DNA of 64,000 bases from positions 185,673 to 249,672 of the forward strand of contig NZ_JARBUT010000010.1 in NCBI RefSeq assembly GCF_028882275.1, in the 5' to 3' direction. Within the stretch, counting starts at the first letter, position 1; each line of letters starts with the position of its first letter. This document shows positions 1 through 8,431 of this stretch, piece after piece. The notes under the pieces are model-generated. The model saw nothing but the letters and a program-made list of their open reading frames with translations. It was not told where the DNA came from and made no database searches. Both the position numbers and the translations under genes were made by a program. This stretch comes from Nocardiopsis sp. N85. Its GTDB lineage: Bacteria > Actinomycetota > Actinomycetes > Streptosporangiales > Streptosporangiaceae.

Positions 1-173
1 GCCACGGCGGACGCTCCCCCCTCCTCCCAGCGCAGCAGCGCCCCGGTCACGTCGGCCAGGCCGAAGGCGACCCCGATGGAGAAGGCTGCCGCGGCCACGG
101 CGGCCAGGGTGGTCGCGGCGACCCTGCCGCGCACGGGGAGCAGGAAGGGCCGGATCCCGCTGTTCAGGTACAT
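1..173 (-). CDS. Membrane protein N-terminus, probably exporter-type ABC transporter (cut by left edge)
   Basis: Only the first 57 residues are visible, from an ATG at 173; the gene continues off the left edge. A basic 'PVRGRVAATTL' entry leads into a hydrophobic helix. The same layout opens the transmembrane domain of the ABC protein at 14254-16071 ('PVRGRIAVAAVL'), which suggests a type-I exporter-fold ABC transporter subunit. It follows the metal-complex importer genes on the same strand, 155 nt after the binding-protein stop, with a hairpin between. No nucleotide-binding motif is in view, so any other multi-spanning protein remains possible. Confidence 0.45.
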   Translation of the reverse strand, partial: MYLNSGIRPFLLPVRGRVAATTLAAVAAAAFSIGVAFGLADVTGALLRWEEGGASAV

Positions 174-246
174 GGTGCGCCTCTCATGCTCGGCGGGGTC
201 GGGGCGGCTCGGGAGCCGGACGGAACGGGGTGCGCAGCGCCGGAGC

Positions 247-292
247 CCGCGGGCCCGGGAGGAAGCCGGTCGGCTCCCGCCCGGGCCCGCGG
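247..292 (-). terminator. Hairpin after the metal ABC operon
   Basis: Thirteen-base perfect arms (247-259 and 280-292) enclose a 20-nt loop that can itself fold. It lies 37 nt past the stop of the binding-protein gene on the minus strand. There is no clear T tract, so it may attenuate rather than end transcription toward the gene at 173. Confidence 0.5.
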
Positions 293-328
293 TGCGCGTC
301 GAAGCCCCTCAGAACCGGTCGGGGCCGG

Positions 329-1357
329 TCAGAACAGCTCGGGGTGCAGTTCCGCGGCGATCCGCTCGACGGCGTCGATGTTGCCGAGGGTCCCGGGGAA
401 CAGGTCCGAGTTGGGGATCGCGACCAGACGGTCCTCCGCGACGGCCGCCACGTCGGGGAAGGTCTCGGCCAGGTGCGCGCGGGTGGCGGCCTCGTGGTCG
501 TCGTCGTTGACGGCGAACACGATGACGTCGGGGTCGCGCGAGGTGACCTCCTCCGGTGTGATGACGGCGGCGAAGAAGTCGGCGAACGCGGGTTCGTCGC
601 GATCGAAGACGTTGGCGCCGCCGGCGCGGTCGATGATGTCGTACTCCACACCGCCGCCGATCGCCGAGACGGTCGTGCCCTCGACGTAGAGCTGGGCGAC
701 GCTCGTCCGCTCGGCGTCCCCGATCGTGTCGGTGACCGCCTCCAGGCGTTCACGCCCCTGGTCGGCGAGTTCCTCGGCGGGCCCGGGGACGGAGAAGATC
801 AACCCCAGGTTCTCGATGTCGGTGAACAGGTCGTCGACCGTGCCGACGGCCCGCCGGTCGAAGCAGCCGCCGGTGGCGGTGTAGGCGTTCGCGCCGGCCT
901 CGGAGAGCTGCTCGATGCTCGCGAAGCCCTGTTCGGCGGTGAACTCGTACCCGGTGGGCGAGTAGACGAAGTCGGGGGCGACGTTCAGCAGGTCCTCACG
1001 GGTGGGCGGGGTGTCCTCGCTGAGCACGGGCACGTCGGCGATCCGCGCGGTGACGTCGTCGTCGAGCTCGTAGTGGGCGACCTGGGCCTGGCCGACGAGG
1101 CGGTCGGCCAGGCCCAGCTCGACGAGGAGTTCGGTCTGGGAGGGGCTGAGGCCGACGACGCTCGTCGGAGCGGCCTCGAACGTCAGGTCCGTCCCGCAGT
1201 TCTCGACGGTGAGGGGGTAGCCCTCGGCGGTCTCCGCCTCCGGGGACGCCTCGGGGGCCACCGAGGTTCCGCAGGCGCTCAGCATGAGGGCGGCGGCGCC
1301 GGTGAGGGCGAACGCGGTGAGGGATCGACCGCCTCGGGTCGCGGACGGGTGGTTCAT
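329..1357 (-). CDS. Metal-siderophore ABC transporter substrate-binding lipoprotein
   Basis: A 342-residue FecB/BtuF-fold (PF01497) binding protein. Residues 1-28 form a lipoprotein signal peptide ending in the lipobox LSAC, with Cys29 as the lipidation site, so the mature protein is anchored outside the membrane. The N-lobe opening 'VVGLSPSQTELLVELGLADR' is typical of the family. The ATG at 1357 overlaps the ATPase stop by four bases, making this the third gene of a permease-ATPase-binding protein operon led by a Zur box at 3373-3391. By context it should capture a zinc-loaded chelator, probably the product of the NRPS cluster in this window; free metal or another chelate cannot be excluded. 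Confidence 0.85.
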   Translation of the reverse strand: MNHPSATRGGRSLTAFALTGAAALMLSACGTSVAPEASPEAETAEGYPLTVENCGTDLTFEAAPTSVVGLSPSQTELLVELGLADRLVGQAQVAHYELDDDVTARIADVPVLSEDTPPTREDLLNVAPDFVYSPTGYEFTAEQGFASIEQLSEAGANAYTATGGCFDRRAVGTVDDLFTDIENLGLIFSVPGPAEELADQGRERLEAVTDTIGDAERTSVAQLYVEGTTVSAIGGGVEYDIIDRAGGANVFDRDEPAFADFFAAVITPEEVTSRDPDVIVFAVNDDDHEAATRAHLAETFPDVAAVAEDRLVAIPNSDLFPGTLGNIDAVERIAAELHPELF

Positions 1358-2166
1358 CGTGTGCCTTCCATGAGGGTGCGGGGGGCGGGGTCGGTGGCGG
1401 CGGGACGGGCCACACCGTGCAGGAGCAGGTGGGGGCGGTCCCGGCCCTGGACGATGTCGGCGTCGACGCGGAAACGGTCGCGCAGGACGTCCACGGTGAG
1501 GACCTCGGCGGGGGCGCCGGTCCGCTCCAGTCGGCCGTCGACGAGCAGCGCGACCCGGTCGCAGTGAGCCAGCGCGAGGTCGAGGTCGTGCAGGGCGATC
1601 AGGGTGGTCAGACCGAGTTCGCCGATGAGGTCCATGAGTTCGAGCCGGTGGGCGATGTCCAGGTGGTTGGTGGGTTCGTCCAGCACGAGCACCCGGGCCC
1701 GCTGGGTGATGGCCCGAGCCAGCAGGACCCGCTGGCGCTCTCCGCCGGAGAGTTCCGCGACCTGGCGCCGGGAGAGGTCGAGCACGCCCACCCGGTCCAT
1801 CGCCTCCCGGGCGATGCGCAGGTCTTCGGCGGTGTCGGGCGAGAATCCGCGGTGGTGCGGGGTCCGGCCCAGCAGGACGGAGTCCAGGGCGGTGATCCCG
1901 AAGTCCTCGTGGGAGTCCTGGGCGACCACGGCGACGCGGCGGGCGACCTCGCGCGGTCGCAGAGCGCGTACGTCGTCGCCGTCGAGCAGGACCCGGCCGG
2001 CGATGGGGGGCAGCGCCCGGTGCACGGTGCGCAGCAGCGTCGACTTGCCGCTGCCGTTGGTGCCCAGGACCCCCAGGACCGATCCGGAGGGCGCCTCGAC
2101 GGAGACCTCGTGCACGATCGTCCGGCCCCCGCGCGCGACGGAGACCCCCTCCAGTGCGACCCTCAT
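1354..2166 (-). CDS. Metal-siderophore ABC transporter ATPase
   Basis: A 270-residue FecE-type nucleotide-binding subunit. Walker A is GTNGSGKST (near residue 36), the signature is LSGGERQR, Walker B is VLVLDEPTNHLD, and the H-loop is ALHD. It powers the adjacent FecCD-type permease at the inner face of the membrane. ATGA overlaps join it to the permease upstream (2163-2166) and to the binding protein downstream (1354-1357), so the three are translationally coupled. Specificity is not readable from the ATPase; metal-chelate import under zinc limitation is inferred from the operon. Confidence 0.88.
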   Translation of the reverse strand: MRVALEGVSVARGGRTIVHEVSVEAPSGSVLGVLGTNGSGKSTLLRTVHRALPPIAGRVLLDGDDVRALRPREVARRVAVVAQDSHEDFGITALDSVLLGRTPHHRGFSPDTAEDLRIAREAMDRVGVLDLSRRQVAELSGGERQRVLLARAITQRARVLVLDEPTNHLDIAHRLELMDLIGELGLTTLIALHDLDLALAHCDRVALLVDGRLERTGAPAEVLTVDVLRDRFRVDADIVQGRDRPHLLLHGVARPAATDPAPRTLMEGTR

Positions 2167-3281
2167 CGGTCCATCCCCACGGTCGAGGCGCGGTCGCGGC
2201 GCAGGAGCCACAGGAAGAAGGGGGCGCCGATCACGGCGGTGAGGATGCCGATGGGGATCTCCACGGGGGCGGCGACGGTGCGGGCCATCAGGTCGGCCGC
2301 CGTCAGGAAGACGGCTCCGCCGAGCACGCTCACCGGGAGCATGATCCGGTGGTCGGTGCCCACCAGGATGCGGGCGATGTGCGGGATGATCAGGCCGACG
2401 AAGCCGATGCTGCCGCTCACCGAGACGACGGCGCCCACCAGCAGGGCGGAGACCAGCAGCAGGACGGTGCGCAGCCGGTCCACGGAGACGCCCAGGGAGG
2501 CGGCGGCCTCGTCGCCGACGAGCAGGGCGTTGATCCCGCGAACGTTCGCGCCGACGACGATCAGCGCGACCAGCAGCGCCAAGGCCGGCGCGAGCAGGGA
2601 GTCCATGGTCGCGGCCGACACCGAGCCGAGCAGGAAGAACATGACGCTGAAGACGTTCTGCGCCTCGGTGGTCAGGGTGAGGTAGCTGGTGATCGCGCTG
2701 AAGAGGGCGCCGAGGGCCACCCCGGCGAGGATGAGTCGCTGCGGGGCGATCCGGCCGTTCCTGCGGGCGAGGAGGTAGACGGCGGCGGTGGCCGTCGCGG
2801 CCCCGGCGAAGGCGGCCGTGGACAGCGACAGGCCGCCCACCGCCCCGCCGACGACGACGAGGACCGCGCCGACGCCCGCACCGGAGGAGACGCCGAGGAC
2901 GTACGGCTCGGCCAACGGGTTGTGCACGACGGCCTGCATGAGCGCGCCGGCCAGGGCCAGCGAGGCTCCGGCCAGGGCGGCGAGCAGGGCTCTCGGGAGT
3001 CGGAAGCCCCACACCGCCTGGTCCTGGAGCACGGTGTAGGTCCCGTCGGTCATCCAGGGCATGCCGGGGACGAGGTGGCCCAGGAGGAGCCTGGCGGCGT
3101 CCAGCGGGCTCAGGTCGACCGCTCCGGTGGCGGTCGAGGCGAGTACGACGGCCACGAGTGCGAGCGCCAGGGCGAGGACGGCGAAGGCGGCGGTGAACCC
3201 TCGCCGGTCCCGGTCCGCTCGCCGCCGGGGGGCCCGGACGGGGGCCGAGGGCCCGGCGCGTTGCGGGCTGCGCGTGCTCAT
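2163..3281 (-). CDS. FecCD-family metal-siderophore ABC transporter permease
   Basis: A 372-residue multi-spanning permease of the FecCD/BtuC family. After a charged cytoplasmic N-terminus come about ten hydrophobic helices, with the family motifs 'RLPRALLAALAGASLALAG', 'NPLAEPYVLGVSSGAG' and 'GSIGFVGLIIPHIARILVG'. A single permease presumably homodimerises. The ATG at 3281 has a GAGAGGA element 14-20 nt upstream and lies 91 nt from the Zur box at 3373-3391, making it the first gene of the minus-strand importer operon. The divergent gene on the other side encodes a COG0523 relative, so the intergenic region is a two-way zinc-responsive promoter. Confidence 0.88.
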   Translation of the reverse strand: MSTRSPQRAGPSAPVRAPRRRADRDRRGFTAAFAVLALALALVAVVLASTATGAVDLSPLDAARLLLGHLVPGMPWMTDGTYTVLQDQAVWGFRLPRALLAALAGASLALAGALMQAVVHNPLAEPYVLGVSSGAGVGAVLVVVGGAVGGLSLSTAAFAGAATATAAVYLLARRNGRIAPQRLILAGVALGALFSAITSYLTLTTEAQNVFSVMFFLLGSVSAATMDSLLAPALALLVALIVVGANVRGINALLVGDEAAASLGVSVDRLRTVLLLVSALLVGAVVSVSGSIGFVGLIIPHIARILVGTDHRIMLPVSVLGGAVFLTAADLMARTVAAPVEIPIGILTAVIGAPFFLWLLRRDRASTVGMDR

Positions 3282-3372
3282 GGTCGGTGGGGGTTCCTCT
3301 CTTCGGGGATCCGCGGGGCGGGGCGAGAGCGCGGGACCACCCCGGCCGGTGGGGGTGCCGCCCCTGGGGGAT

Positions 3373-3391
3373 AATGAAAACGGTTTTCGTT
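3373..3391. promoter_or_regulatory. zur box: Predicted Zur box 1
   Basis: AATGAAAACGGTTTTCGTT is a 9-1-9 inverted repeat with one mismatch, AT-rich in a very GC-rich background. Its 15-bp core (3375-3389) matches the other four boxes in the window. It sits 91 nt upstream of the FecCD-type permease and fits the Streptomyces/Mycobacterium Zur operator type (TGAAAAnnnTTTTCA-like). Confidence 0.82.
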
Positions 3392-3475
3392 GCACGAGTA
3401 TAGACCGACACGAACCCGCACGAACCGCGAGCCCGGTCGCGCACACTCCGTCGCGTTGCGCGTACAATCTAGAAA

Positions 3476-3490
3476 CGATTATCGTTTTCA
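3476..3490. promoter_or_regulatory. zur box: Predicted Zur box 2
   Basis: CGATTATCGTTTTCA matches box 4 (35893-35907) at 13 of 15 positions. It lies 28 nt upstream of the start at 3519, close enough to block the promoter of the COG0523/ribosomal protein operon. Boxes 1 and 2 have centres 101 bp apart and serve divergent operons. Confidence 0.8.
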
Positions 3491-3518
3491 CTCTTGGTAG
3501 AACATGAGAGGGGGACCC

Positions 3519-4628
3519 ATGCGTGTGACCCTGGTCGTGGGCATGCACCGGTCGGCCCGTCGACACACGGTCGACGCCCTGCTGGCCGAATCCGACGGTT
3601 CCGTGGTCGTGCACCACGACATGTCCGAGATCGGAGAGGGAACGGTCCGCCGCCTCACCCGTGACGGCACCGGCGCCGTCGACGAACACGAGGTCGACCT
3701 CGTCCACGCGTGCGCCTCCTGCACGGTGCGCGAGGACCTGATCCCGTTCCTCCTGCGCACCGCCGATGAGGGGGCCCACGACCTGTGCGTCGTCGAGGCC
3801 TGGGACGGCGTCGAGCCGCGGCTGATCGCCGAGAGCATCGCGGACGAGGAGGCCCTCCACCTGACCGCGGTCATCGCGGCGGTCCGGTCCGAGGACCTCC
3901 TCGACGACCTGTACTGCCACGACCTCCTGGACGACCGCGAACTGGACATCGCCCAGGACGACGAACGCTCGGTGACCGAGGTGCTCTCCCGACAGGTCGA
4001 GTACGCCTCGGCGATCACCGTGCACGGCGCGGACGCGGAGCACGGCACGGACGGGATCCGGGCCCTGCTGGAACAGCTCAACCCCGCCGCCGCGGTCATC
4101 GGGGCCGGGACGGGCCTGGCCGGGTTCACCCGCGGGGCCTTCGACACGGAGGCCGCCCACGCCCGGTCCAACCCGGCCTGGGCCTGGTACGGAGACCGTG
4201 CGGACGGCCGGGTGCGGACCGTCACCTGGACCAGGACCCGGCCCCTGCACCCCGAGAGGTTCGCGGACGCGCTGGAGCGCGTCGTCTCCCTCGGATCGCG
4301 CGGCCGGGGCAGGTTCTGGCTGGCCGGCCGTCCCGACGACCTCCTCGTCTGGGAGTCCTACGGGGACCTGCTGATGGTGGAGCACGGAGGCCCCTGGCTG
4401 GCCGCCCTCCCCGAGGCGGCCCTCGAACTCGTCCCGGAGGCGCGGCGCGTCCGCGCCCGTCTGGACTGGAACCCGGAGATCGGCGACCGCCGCCAGCACC
4501 TCGCCTTCACCGGCGTCGACATGGAGGTCGACGAACTGATCGGCCTGCTGGACTCCTGCCTGGTGACCGACGAGGAATCCGGCCAGGAGTTCCTGACCGA
4601 CCCCTTCGCAGAATTCTCAGAAAGGTGA
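3519..4628 (+). CDS. Degenerate COG0523 (CobW/YciC-like) protein lacking the GTPase P-loop
   Basis: A 369-residue protein with the overall layout of COG0523 zinc chaperones, including the C-terminal CobW_C region that ends '[14 protein letters not shown]'. The nucleotide-binding elements are gone: where the intact paralog at 36784 reads SGFLGAGKTTL, this one has [12 protein letters not shown], and the GCICCT metal motif is reduced to ACASCT. It probably cannot hydrolyse GTP, though the CxxC may still bind metal. The ATG at 3519 is chosen over the one at 3504 because GAGAGGGGGA stands just before it. It is first in an operon with C-minus ribosomal proteins, 28 nt from Zur box 2. A role in zinc allocation is inferred. 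Confidence 0.8.
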   Translation: MRVTLVVGMHRSARRHTVDALLAESDGSVVVHHDMSEIGEGTVRRLTRDGTGAVDEHEVDLVHACASCTVREDLIPFLLRTADEGAHDLCVVEAWDGVEPRLIAESIADEEALHLTAVIAAVRSEDLLDDLYCHDLLDDRELDIAQDDERSVTEVLSRQVEYASAITVHGADAEHGTDGIRALLEQLNPAAAVIGAGTGLAGFTRGAFDTEAAHARSNPAWAWYGDRADGRVRTVTWTRTRPLHPERFADALERVVSLGSRGRGRFWLAGRPDDLLVWESYGDLLMVEHGGPWLAALPEAALELVPEARRVRARLDWNPEIGDRRQHLAFTGVDMEVDELIGLLDSCLVTDEESGQEFLTDPFAEFSER

Positions 4629-4630
4629 CC

Positions 4631-4891
4631 ATGCCCGCCAACGAACGCCGATCCGCCGCCAAGCGCAAACCGGCCCGTAAGTTCGCCAACCCGCTCGGCG
4701 AGATGGACTACATCGACTACAAGGACATCGCCCTGCTGCGCAAGTTCATCTCCGAGAAGGGGAAGATCCGCAGCCGCCGGGTGACCCGGGTCACCGCCCG
4801 TCAGCAGCGCCTGATCGCCTCGGCGATCAAGAACGCCCGCGAGATGGCCCTGCTCCCCTACCCCTCCAACACCCCGTCCGCCCGGGTCTGA
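4631..4891 (+). CDS. rpsR: Ribosomal protein S18, zinc-independent (C-) paralog
   Basis: An 86-residue S18 with the family core '[19 protein letters not shown]' and '[28 protein letters not shown]'. It has no cysteine at all, whereas zinc-type S18 carries N-terminal cysteines, so it is the paralog that replaces the zinc protein under starvation. It starts 2 nt after the COG0523 stop and is followed by L28 and S14 paralogs of the same kind, as in known Zur regulons of Streptomyces and mycobacteria. It acts in the small ribosomal subunit and frees zinc as zinc-type copies are displaced. Confidence 0.95.
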   Translation: MPANERRSAAKRKPARKFANPLGEMDYIDYKDIALLRKFISEKGKIRSRRVTRVTARQQRLIASAIKNAREMALLPYPSNTPSARV

Positions 4892-4926
4892 GGGACCCAC
4901 CGGATCCACGAGAGAGAGGAACCACC

Positions 4927-5163
4927 GTGTCACGCGTCTGCCAGGTGACGGGGAAGGCACCCGCCTTCGGAAACGCCATCTCCCACTCCCACCGGCGCAC
5001 CAAGCGCAGGTTCGACCCCAACATCCAGAGCAAGCGGTACTGGCTGCCCAGCGAGCAGCGGTTCGTCAAGCTCAAGGTGAGCACCAAGGGGATGAAGGTC
5101 ATCGACGCGCGGGGGATCGAGCGCGTGGTCGCCGACATCCGCGCCCGCGGGGAGAAGGTCTGA
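4927..5163 (+). CDS. rpmB: Ribosomal protein L28, zinc-independent (C-) paralog
   Basis: A 78-residue L28 from a GTG at 4927 preceded by GAGAGAGGA. The family signature '[21 protein letters not shown]' and '[17 protein letters not shown]' is present. Only one cysteine (VCQVTGK) remains, so the four-cysteine zinc site of the zinc-type protein is absent. It replaces zinc-type L28 in the large subunit when Zur is inactive. Its stop is 1 nt before the rpsN start. Confidence 0.95.
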   Translation: MSRVCQVTGKAPAFGNAISHSHRRTKRRFDPNIQSKRYWLPSEQRFVKLKVSTKGMKVIDARGIERVVADIRARGEKV

Positions 5164-5164
5164 C

Positions 5165-5470
5165 ATGGCGAAGAAGAGCAAGATCGCCCGCAACGAGCAG
5201 CGCAAGGCCGTGGTCGCCCACTACGCCGAGCGCCGGGCCGAGCTGAAGCGCCTCATCAAGAGCCCGCACACCGACGAGGAGGCGCGCACCGCGGCCGTGG
5301 CCGAACTGCGCCGCCAGCCCCGCGACGCCAGTGCCACCCGCGTGCGCAACCGGGACTCCGTCGACGGACGCCCCCGCGGACACCTGCGCAAGTTCGGGCT
5401 CTCCCGCATCCGGTTCCGCGAGATGGCCCACCGCGGAGAACTCCCGGGCATCACCAAGTCCAGCTGGTGA
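5165..5470 (+). CDS. rpsN: Ribosomal protein S14, zinc-independent long form
   Basis: A 101-residue S14 of the long, zinc-free type, with '[20 protein letters not shown]' at the N-terminus and '[20 protein letters not shown]' near the C-terminus; zinc-type actinobacterial S14 is about 61 residues with two CxxC pairs, and none occurs here. It is last in the zinc-sparing operon and ends 51 nt before a strong hairpin shared with the convergent histidine-rich gene. An L33 paralog, often part of such operons, is not found in this one. Confidence 0.95.
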   Translation: MAKKSKIARNEQRKAVVAHYAERRAELKRLIKSPHTDEEARTAAVAELRRQPRDASATRVRNRDSVDGRPRGHLRKFGLSRIRFREMAHRGELPGITKSSW

Positions 5471-5521
5471 TGGGAAGGAGGGCGGAGCGGGTGTTCCACC
5501 CCCGCGATGCCCGCCGACCGT

Positions 5522-5563
5522 GACGGCCCCGTCACGTCCCCGAGGGGACGTGACGGGGCCGTC
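5522..5563. terminator. Bidirectional hairpin between rpsN and the His-rich gene
   Basis: Twenty-base perfect arms (5522-5541 and 5544-5563) form one of the strongest hairpins in the window. It lies between two convergent genes, as expected for a shared intrinsic terminator. Confidence 0.8.
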
Positions 5564-5599
5564 GATCCGGTCGGGCGCCGTAGGTCCGGCGCGCACCGG

Positions 5600-5911
5600 T
5601 CAGGAACCGGAGGAGTGCTCGTCCCAGTGGTCCTCGTGCTCGCGGTGCAGGTGCCCGTCGTGCACGTAGTCCACGTGGTCCTCGTGCGGCACCGCCACGT
5701 GTCCACAACCCTCACCGTGACGGTGGTCGTGCCCCTCGTGGACGGTGTGCCCCTCTCCGGCGGCGCACTCGTCCCAGTGGTCCTCGTGTCCGTGGTGCAG
5801 GTGCCCGTCGTGCACGTAGTCCACGTGCCCCTGGTGGGGCACCGCCACGTGCCCGCAGGTGGCACCGTGCCGATGCGCGTGATCCTCGTGCACGAGATGT
5901 GCCGTTGTCAT
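5600..5911 (-). CDS. Histidine-rich, internally duplicated probable zinc-binding protein
   Basis: A 103-residue protein made of two copies of one unit of about 47 residues, each with a 'CGHVAVPH' block, then 'HVDYVHDGHLH' and 'HEDHWDE'. About a quarter of all residues are histidine, with one Cys in the block of each unit plus one in the linker, and there is no signal peptide or membrane segment. Such composition binds Zn2+ or Ni2+; a cytoplasmic zinc buffer or store is likely. It is convergent with the zinc-sparing ribosomal operon. No Zur box is visible upstream, so its control may differ from its neighbours. No enzymatic domain is recognised. Confidence 0.8.
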   Translation of the reverse strand: MTTAHLVHEDHAHRHGATCGHVAVPHQGHVDYVHDGHLHHGHEDHWDECAAGEGHTVHEGHDHRHGEGCGHVAVPHEDHVDYVHDGHLHREHEDHWDEHSSGS

Positions 5912-6135
5912 CTCTCCCCCTGAAGACGATCCGTCGATCCCGGCCCCGTCGTCGCGAAGCGCACGGATCGCGTACCCACCCAGTCGACCAGAGATCGTCT
6001 CCCAAGGGAACCGCCCGGCGGCGGGTCAGCGAATCCTTGACCCGCGCGCGTCACGTTCTCGCACGTCACGCTCCCGGCCTCCACCGACCACCCGCCCTCC
6101 GTGTGAGGTCCTCGAAACGACGCCGTATCCGAGAA

Positions 6136-6179
6136 GGGGGCCGCCCCTCCCCCGCGTCGTGGAAGGAGGGGCGGCCCCC
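6136..6179 (-). terminator. Terminator of the long metallophore operon
   Basis: Perfect 15-bp arms (6136-6150, 6165-6179) with a 14-nt loop lie 31 nt beyond the stop of the last minus-strand gene at 6211. This marks the 3' end of a co-directional run that begins at 32014. Confidence 0.75.
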
Positions 6180-6210
6180 GCCGTGTCCCGGCGGCCGGAG
6201 GGGACCCTCG

Positions 6211-7626
6211 TCAGCGGGCGCCGGAGACGGCCGGGGCGGGGAGCAGCGTCCGACGCTCGGGGTCCACCGTCAGGACCCGGTCCGCCCGGGCGGCGACCGC
6301 CCGGTCGTGGGTCACCAGCAGCACCGCCAGCCCCCGTTCGGCCCGCAGGGCGTCCAACAGGTCCAGGACGGTGCGGGCGCTGCGGGCGTCCAGGGCCGAG
6401 GTCACCTCGTCGGCGAGCAGCACATCCGGATCGGCGGCCAGCGCCCGGGCGATCGCCACCCGCTGGCGCTGCCCGCCCGACAACCCGCCGGGCGGACGGT
6501 CGATGACGTCGGCGGGCAGGCCGACCTCCGCGATCAGGGCGACGGCCCGGTCCCGGGCCTCCTCCCGCGACGCCCCCAGCAGGAGACGGGCGGGACGGGC
6601 CAGCACCGCGCCCACCCGATGGGAGGGATGGAGGGCGCCCATCGGGTCCTGGCCCACGAACTGCACGGCGCGCAGCAGGTCACGGCCGCGATCCGCGACC
6701 GCGACCGGCGCCTCCCCGCCCGCCACCGTCACGGTCCCCGCGCGGGGCGGGTGCAGGCCCGCGACGGCGCGCAGCAGCGTGGACTTCCCACTGCCCGAGG
6801 GCCCCACCACGGCGACGAACTCTCCGGGGGAGACCGCGAGGTCGACCCCTCCGAGGAGCGCCGGACCGCCACCGGGGGCGTCGACGGCCAGCGAGCGCAA
6901 CTCCAGCACCGCCGCGCCCTCCCCGCCCGGGGCCGCGTCCGCCGGGAGCGGGGGACCCGGGGGGACCTCCCCGAGCACGACCACCGTGTCGGCCACCCGC
7001 TCGGCGAACGCCCGGTCGTGGGTGATCACGATCGTGGCCCGACCCGCCGCCCCCCTGCGGTCGGCGAGGACCTCGATCACCCTCTCCAGGGTCGCCGGGT
7101 CGAGCCCGCTGGTGGGCTCGTCCAGGACCAGGAGCGCCGGGTCGCCGACGATCGCCCGGGCCAAGGCCACCCGCTGGGCCTGCCCTCCGGAGAGCTCGTG
7201 CGGGCGCCGGTGTGCCACCTCGGCCGCGTCCAGTCCCAGACGGCCCAGGATCCGGTGGGCGGCTTCGACGCGCCGACGCCGCGGCCCCCCGGGCAGGCCC
7301 TCCAGCACCAGTCCCGTCACGGTGCGCAACGGGTGCAGGTCCGAGGCCGGATCCTGGCCGAGCAGACCGGCGCGGTCGCGCCGCCAGCGACGCGCGGCCC
7401 GGCCCGGCGGCACGGGGGAACCCTCCCACCGCACGTGGCCGCCGACCCGGCGCAGACCGGCGGGCAGCGCGTCCAGCGCGCCCAGGACGGCGCTGGTCTT
7501 CCCGCCGCCCGAGGCGCCCATGACCGCCACCACGCTCCCCGTGGGCGCGTCCAGGTCGACCGGGCCCACGATCGTCCGGCCGGACCGGTCCACGACGTGC
7601 AGCCCTGTGACCTCATAGCCCGACAT
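6211..7626 (-). CDS. Nik/Opp-type ABC transporter, two fused ATPase domains
   Basis: A 471-residue tandem nucleotide-binding protein. Domain 1 (about 1-225) has Walker A GASGGGKTS, signature LSGGQAQR and Walker B LVLDEPTSGLD; domain 2 (about 240-465) has GPSGSGKST, LSGGQRQR and LLADEVTSALD. It corresponds to the DppD and DppF (or NikD/NikE) subunits joined in one chain. The ATG at 7626 overlaps the upstream permease stop by 14 bases. This is the last gene of the operon. Transporters of this class carry nickel or metallophore complexes in other bacteria (for example Cnt/Opp1), so uptake of the zinc-metallophore is plausible; oligopeptide uptake is the alternative. Confidence 0.85.
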   Translation of the reverse strand: MSGYEVTGLHVVDRSGRTIVGPVDLDAPTGSVVAVMGASGGGKTSAVLGALDALPAGLRRVGGHVRWEGSPVPPGRAARRWRRDRAGLLGQDPASDLHPLRTVTGLVLEGLPGGPRRRRVEAAHRILGRLGLDAAEVAHRRPHELSGGQAQRVALARAIVGDPALLVLDEPTSGLDPATLERVIEVLADRRGAAGRATIVITHDRAFAERVADTVVVLGEVPPGPPLPADAAPGGEGAAVLELRSLAVDAPGGGPALLGGVDLAVSPGEFVAVVGPSGSGKSTLLRAVAGLHPPRAGTVTVAGGEAPVAVADRGRDLLRAVQFVGQDPMGALHPSHRVGAVLARPARLLLGASREEARDRAVALIAEVGLPADVIDRPPGGLSGGQRQRVAIARALAADPDVLLADEVTSALDARSARTVLDLLDALRAERGLAVLLVTHDRAVAARADRVLTVDPERRTLLPAPAVSGAR

Positions 7627-8431
7627 GGACGTTCCTCCTTCTCCACCGGGGAGCGACGGGATCCCGGTCGGCGGCGAGCTGGACCGAGAGCGCCAGCAGC
7701 ACCGTGGTCAGGCCGAGCGCCGCGGCCGGGGCGGCCACGGACCAGGGGTTCATCGCGACGCCGACCATGTTCTCGCGCAGCATCAGGGCCCAGTCCGGCT
7801 CGGGCGGGGAGGGCCCGAACCCGAGCACGTTGAGGGCGGAGGCGATCTGGAGCGCCACCACCAGGCGCAGCCCCAGGTCCGCCGTGACGACCCCCTTCAT
7901 CGCGGGCAGGACCTCGCGGACCAGGATGGCCGCGCCGCTCTCGCCCCGGCAGCGGGCGGCCTCCACGTACCCTGCGCCGCTGATCGAGCGGACCGCGTCG
8001 CGCACCACCCGCAGGGTGAGCGGCGCCCCTCCGCACACCGTGGCCACCACGACGGCCGTGTGCCCGGGCAGGGCGACGGCCACGACGAGCGCCAGGAGAA
8101 GGGAGGGGACGGCCAGGAGGAGATCGGTGAGCGCGGTCGCCGCCCGGTCGAGCGCTCCGCCCGCCCAGCCGGCGGCCAGGCCTCCGGCCACGCCGACGAA
8201 GGAGGCGGTCAGGGCCGCGAGGACGGACACGGAGATCAGTCCGGCGCCCCCGGCCAGCACCCGGGACCACACGTCACGGCCCAGCGCGTCGGTCCCCAGC
8301 GGGTGTTCGGGGCCGGCGCCCCGCCAGGGTGCGCCCAGGGGCGCGGTCGGGTCGTGGGGGGCGACCCATCCGCCCAGGGCCGCCGTGGCCAGGACCACGG
8401 CGAGGAGGACGAACATGAGGATCCGGCTCAC
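7613..8431 (-). CDS. Nik/Opp-type ABC transporter permease (DppC/NikC-like)
   Basis: A 272-residue inner-membrane permease. The N-terminal 'HPLGTDALGRDVWSRVLAGG' is the hallmark of the DppC branch, and 'EAARCRGESGAAILVREVLP' is the EAA loop that contacts the ATPase. Five to six hydrophobic helices follow. The GTG at 8431 overlaps the stop of the DppB-type gene (GTGA); another GTG at 8434 is possible. It forms a heterodimer with the product of 8428-9426. Confidence 0.85.
   Translation of the reverse strand: MSRILMFVLLAVVLATAALGGWVAPHDPTAPLGAPWRGAGPEHPLGTDALGRDVWSRVLAGGAGLISVSVLAALTASFVGVAGGLAAGWAGGALDRAATALTDLLLAVPSLLLALVVAVALPGHTAVVVATVCGGAPLTLRVVRDAVRSISGAGYVEAARCRGESGAAILVREVLPAMKGVVTADLGLRLVVALQIASALNVLGFGPSPPEPDWALMLRENMVGVAMNPWSVAAPAAALGLTTVLLALSVQLAADRDPVAPRWRRRNVHVGL

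Noticed and set aside
5912..6135. Zur box upstream of the histidine-rich gene
   Set aside because: No AT-rich palindrome resembling the other five is present in this 224-bp region.
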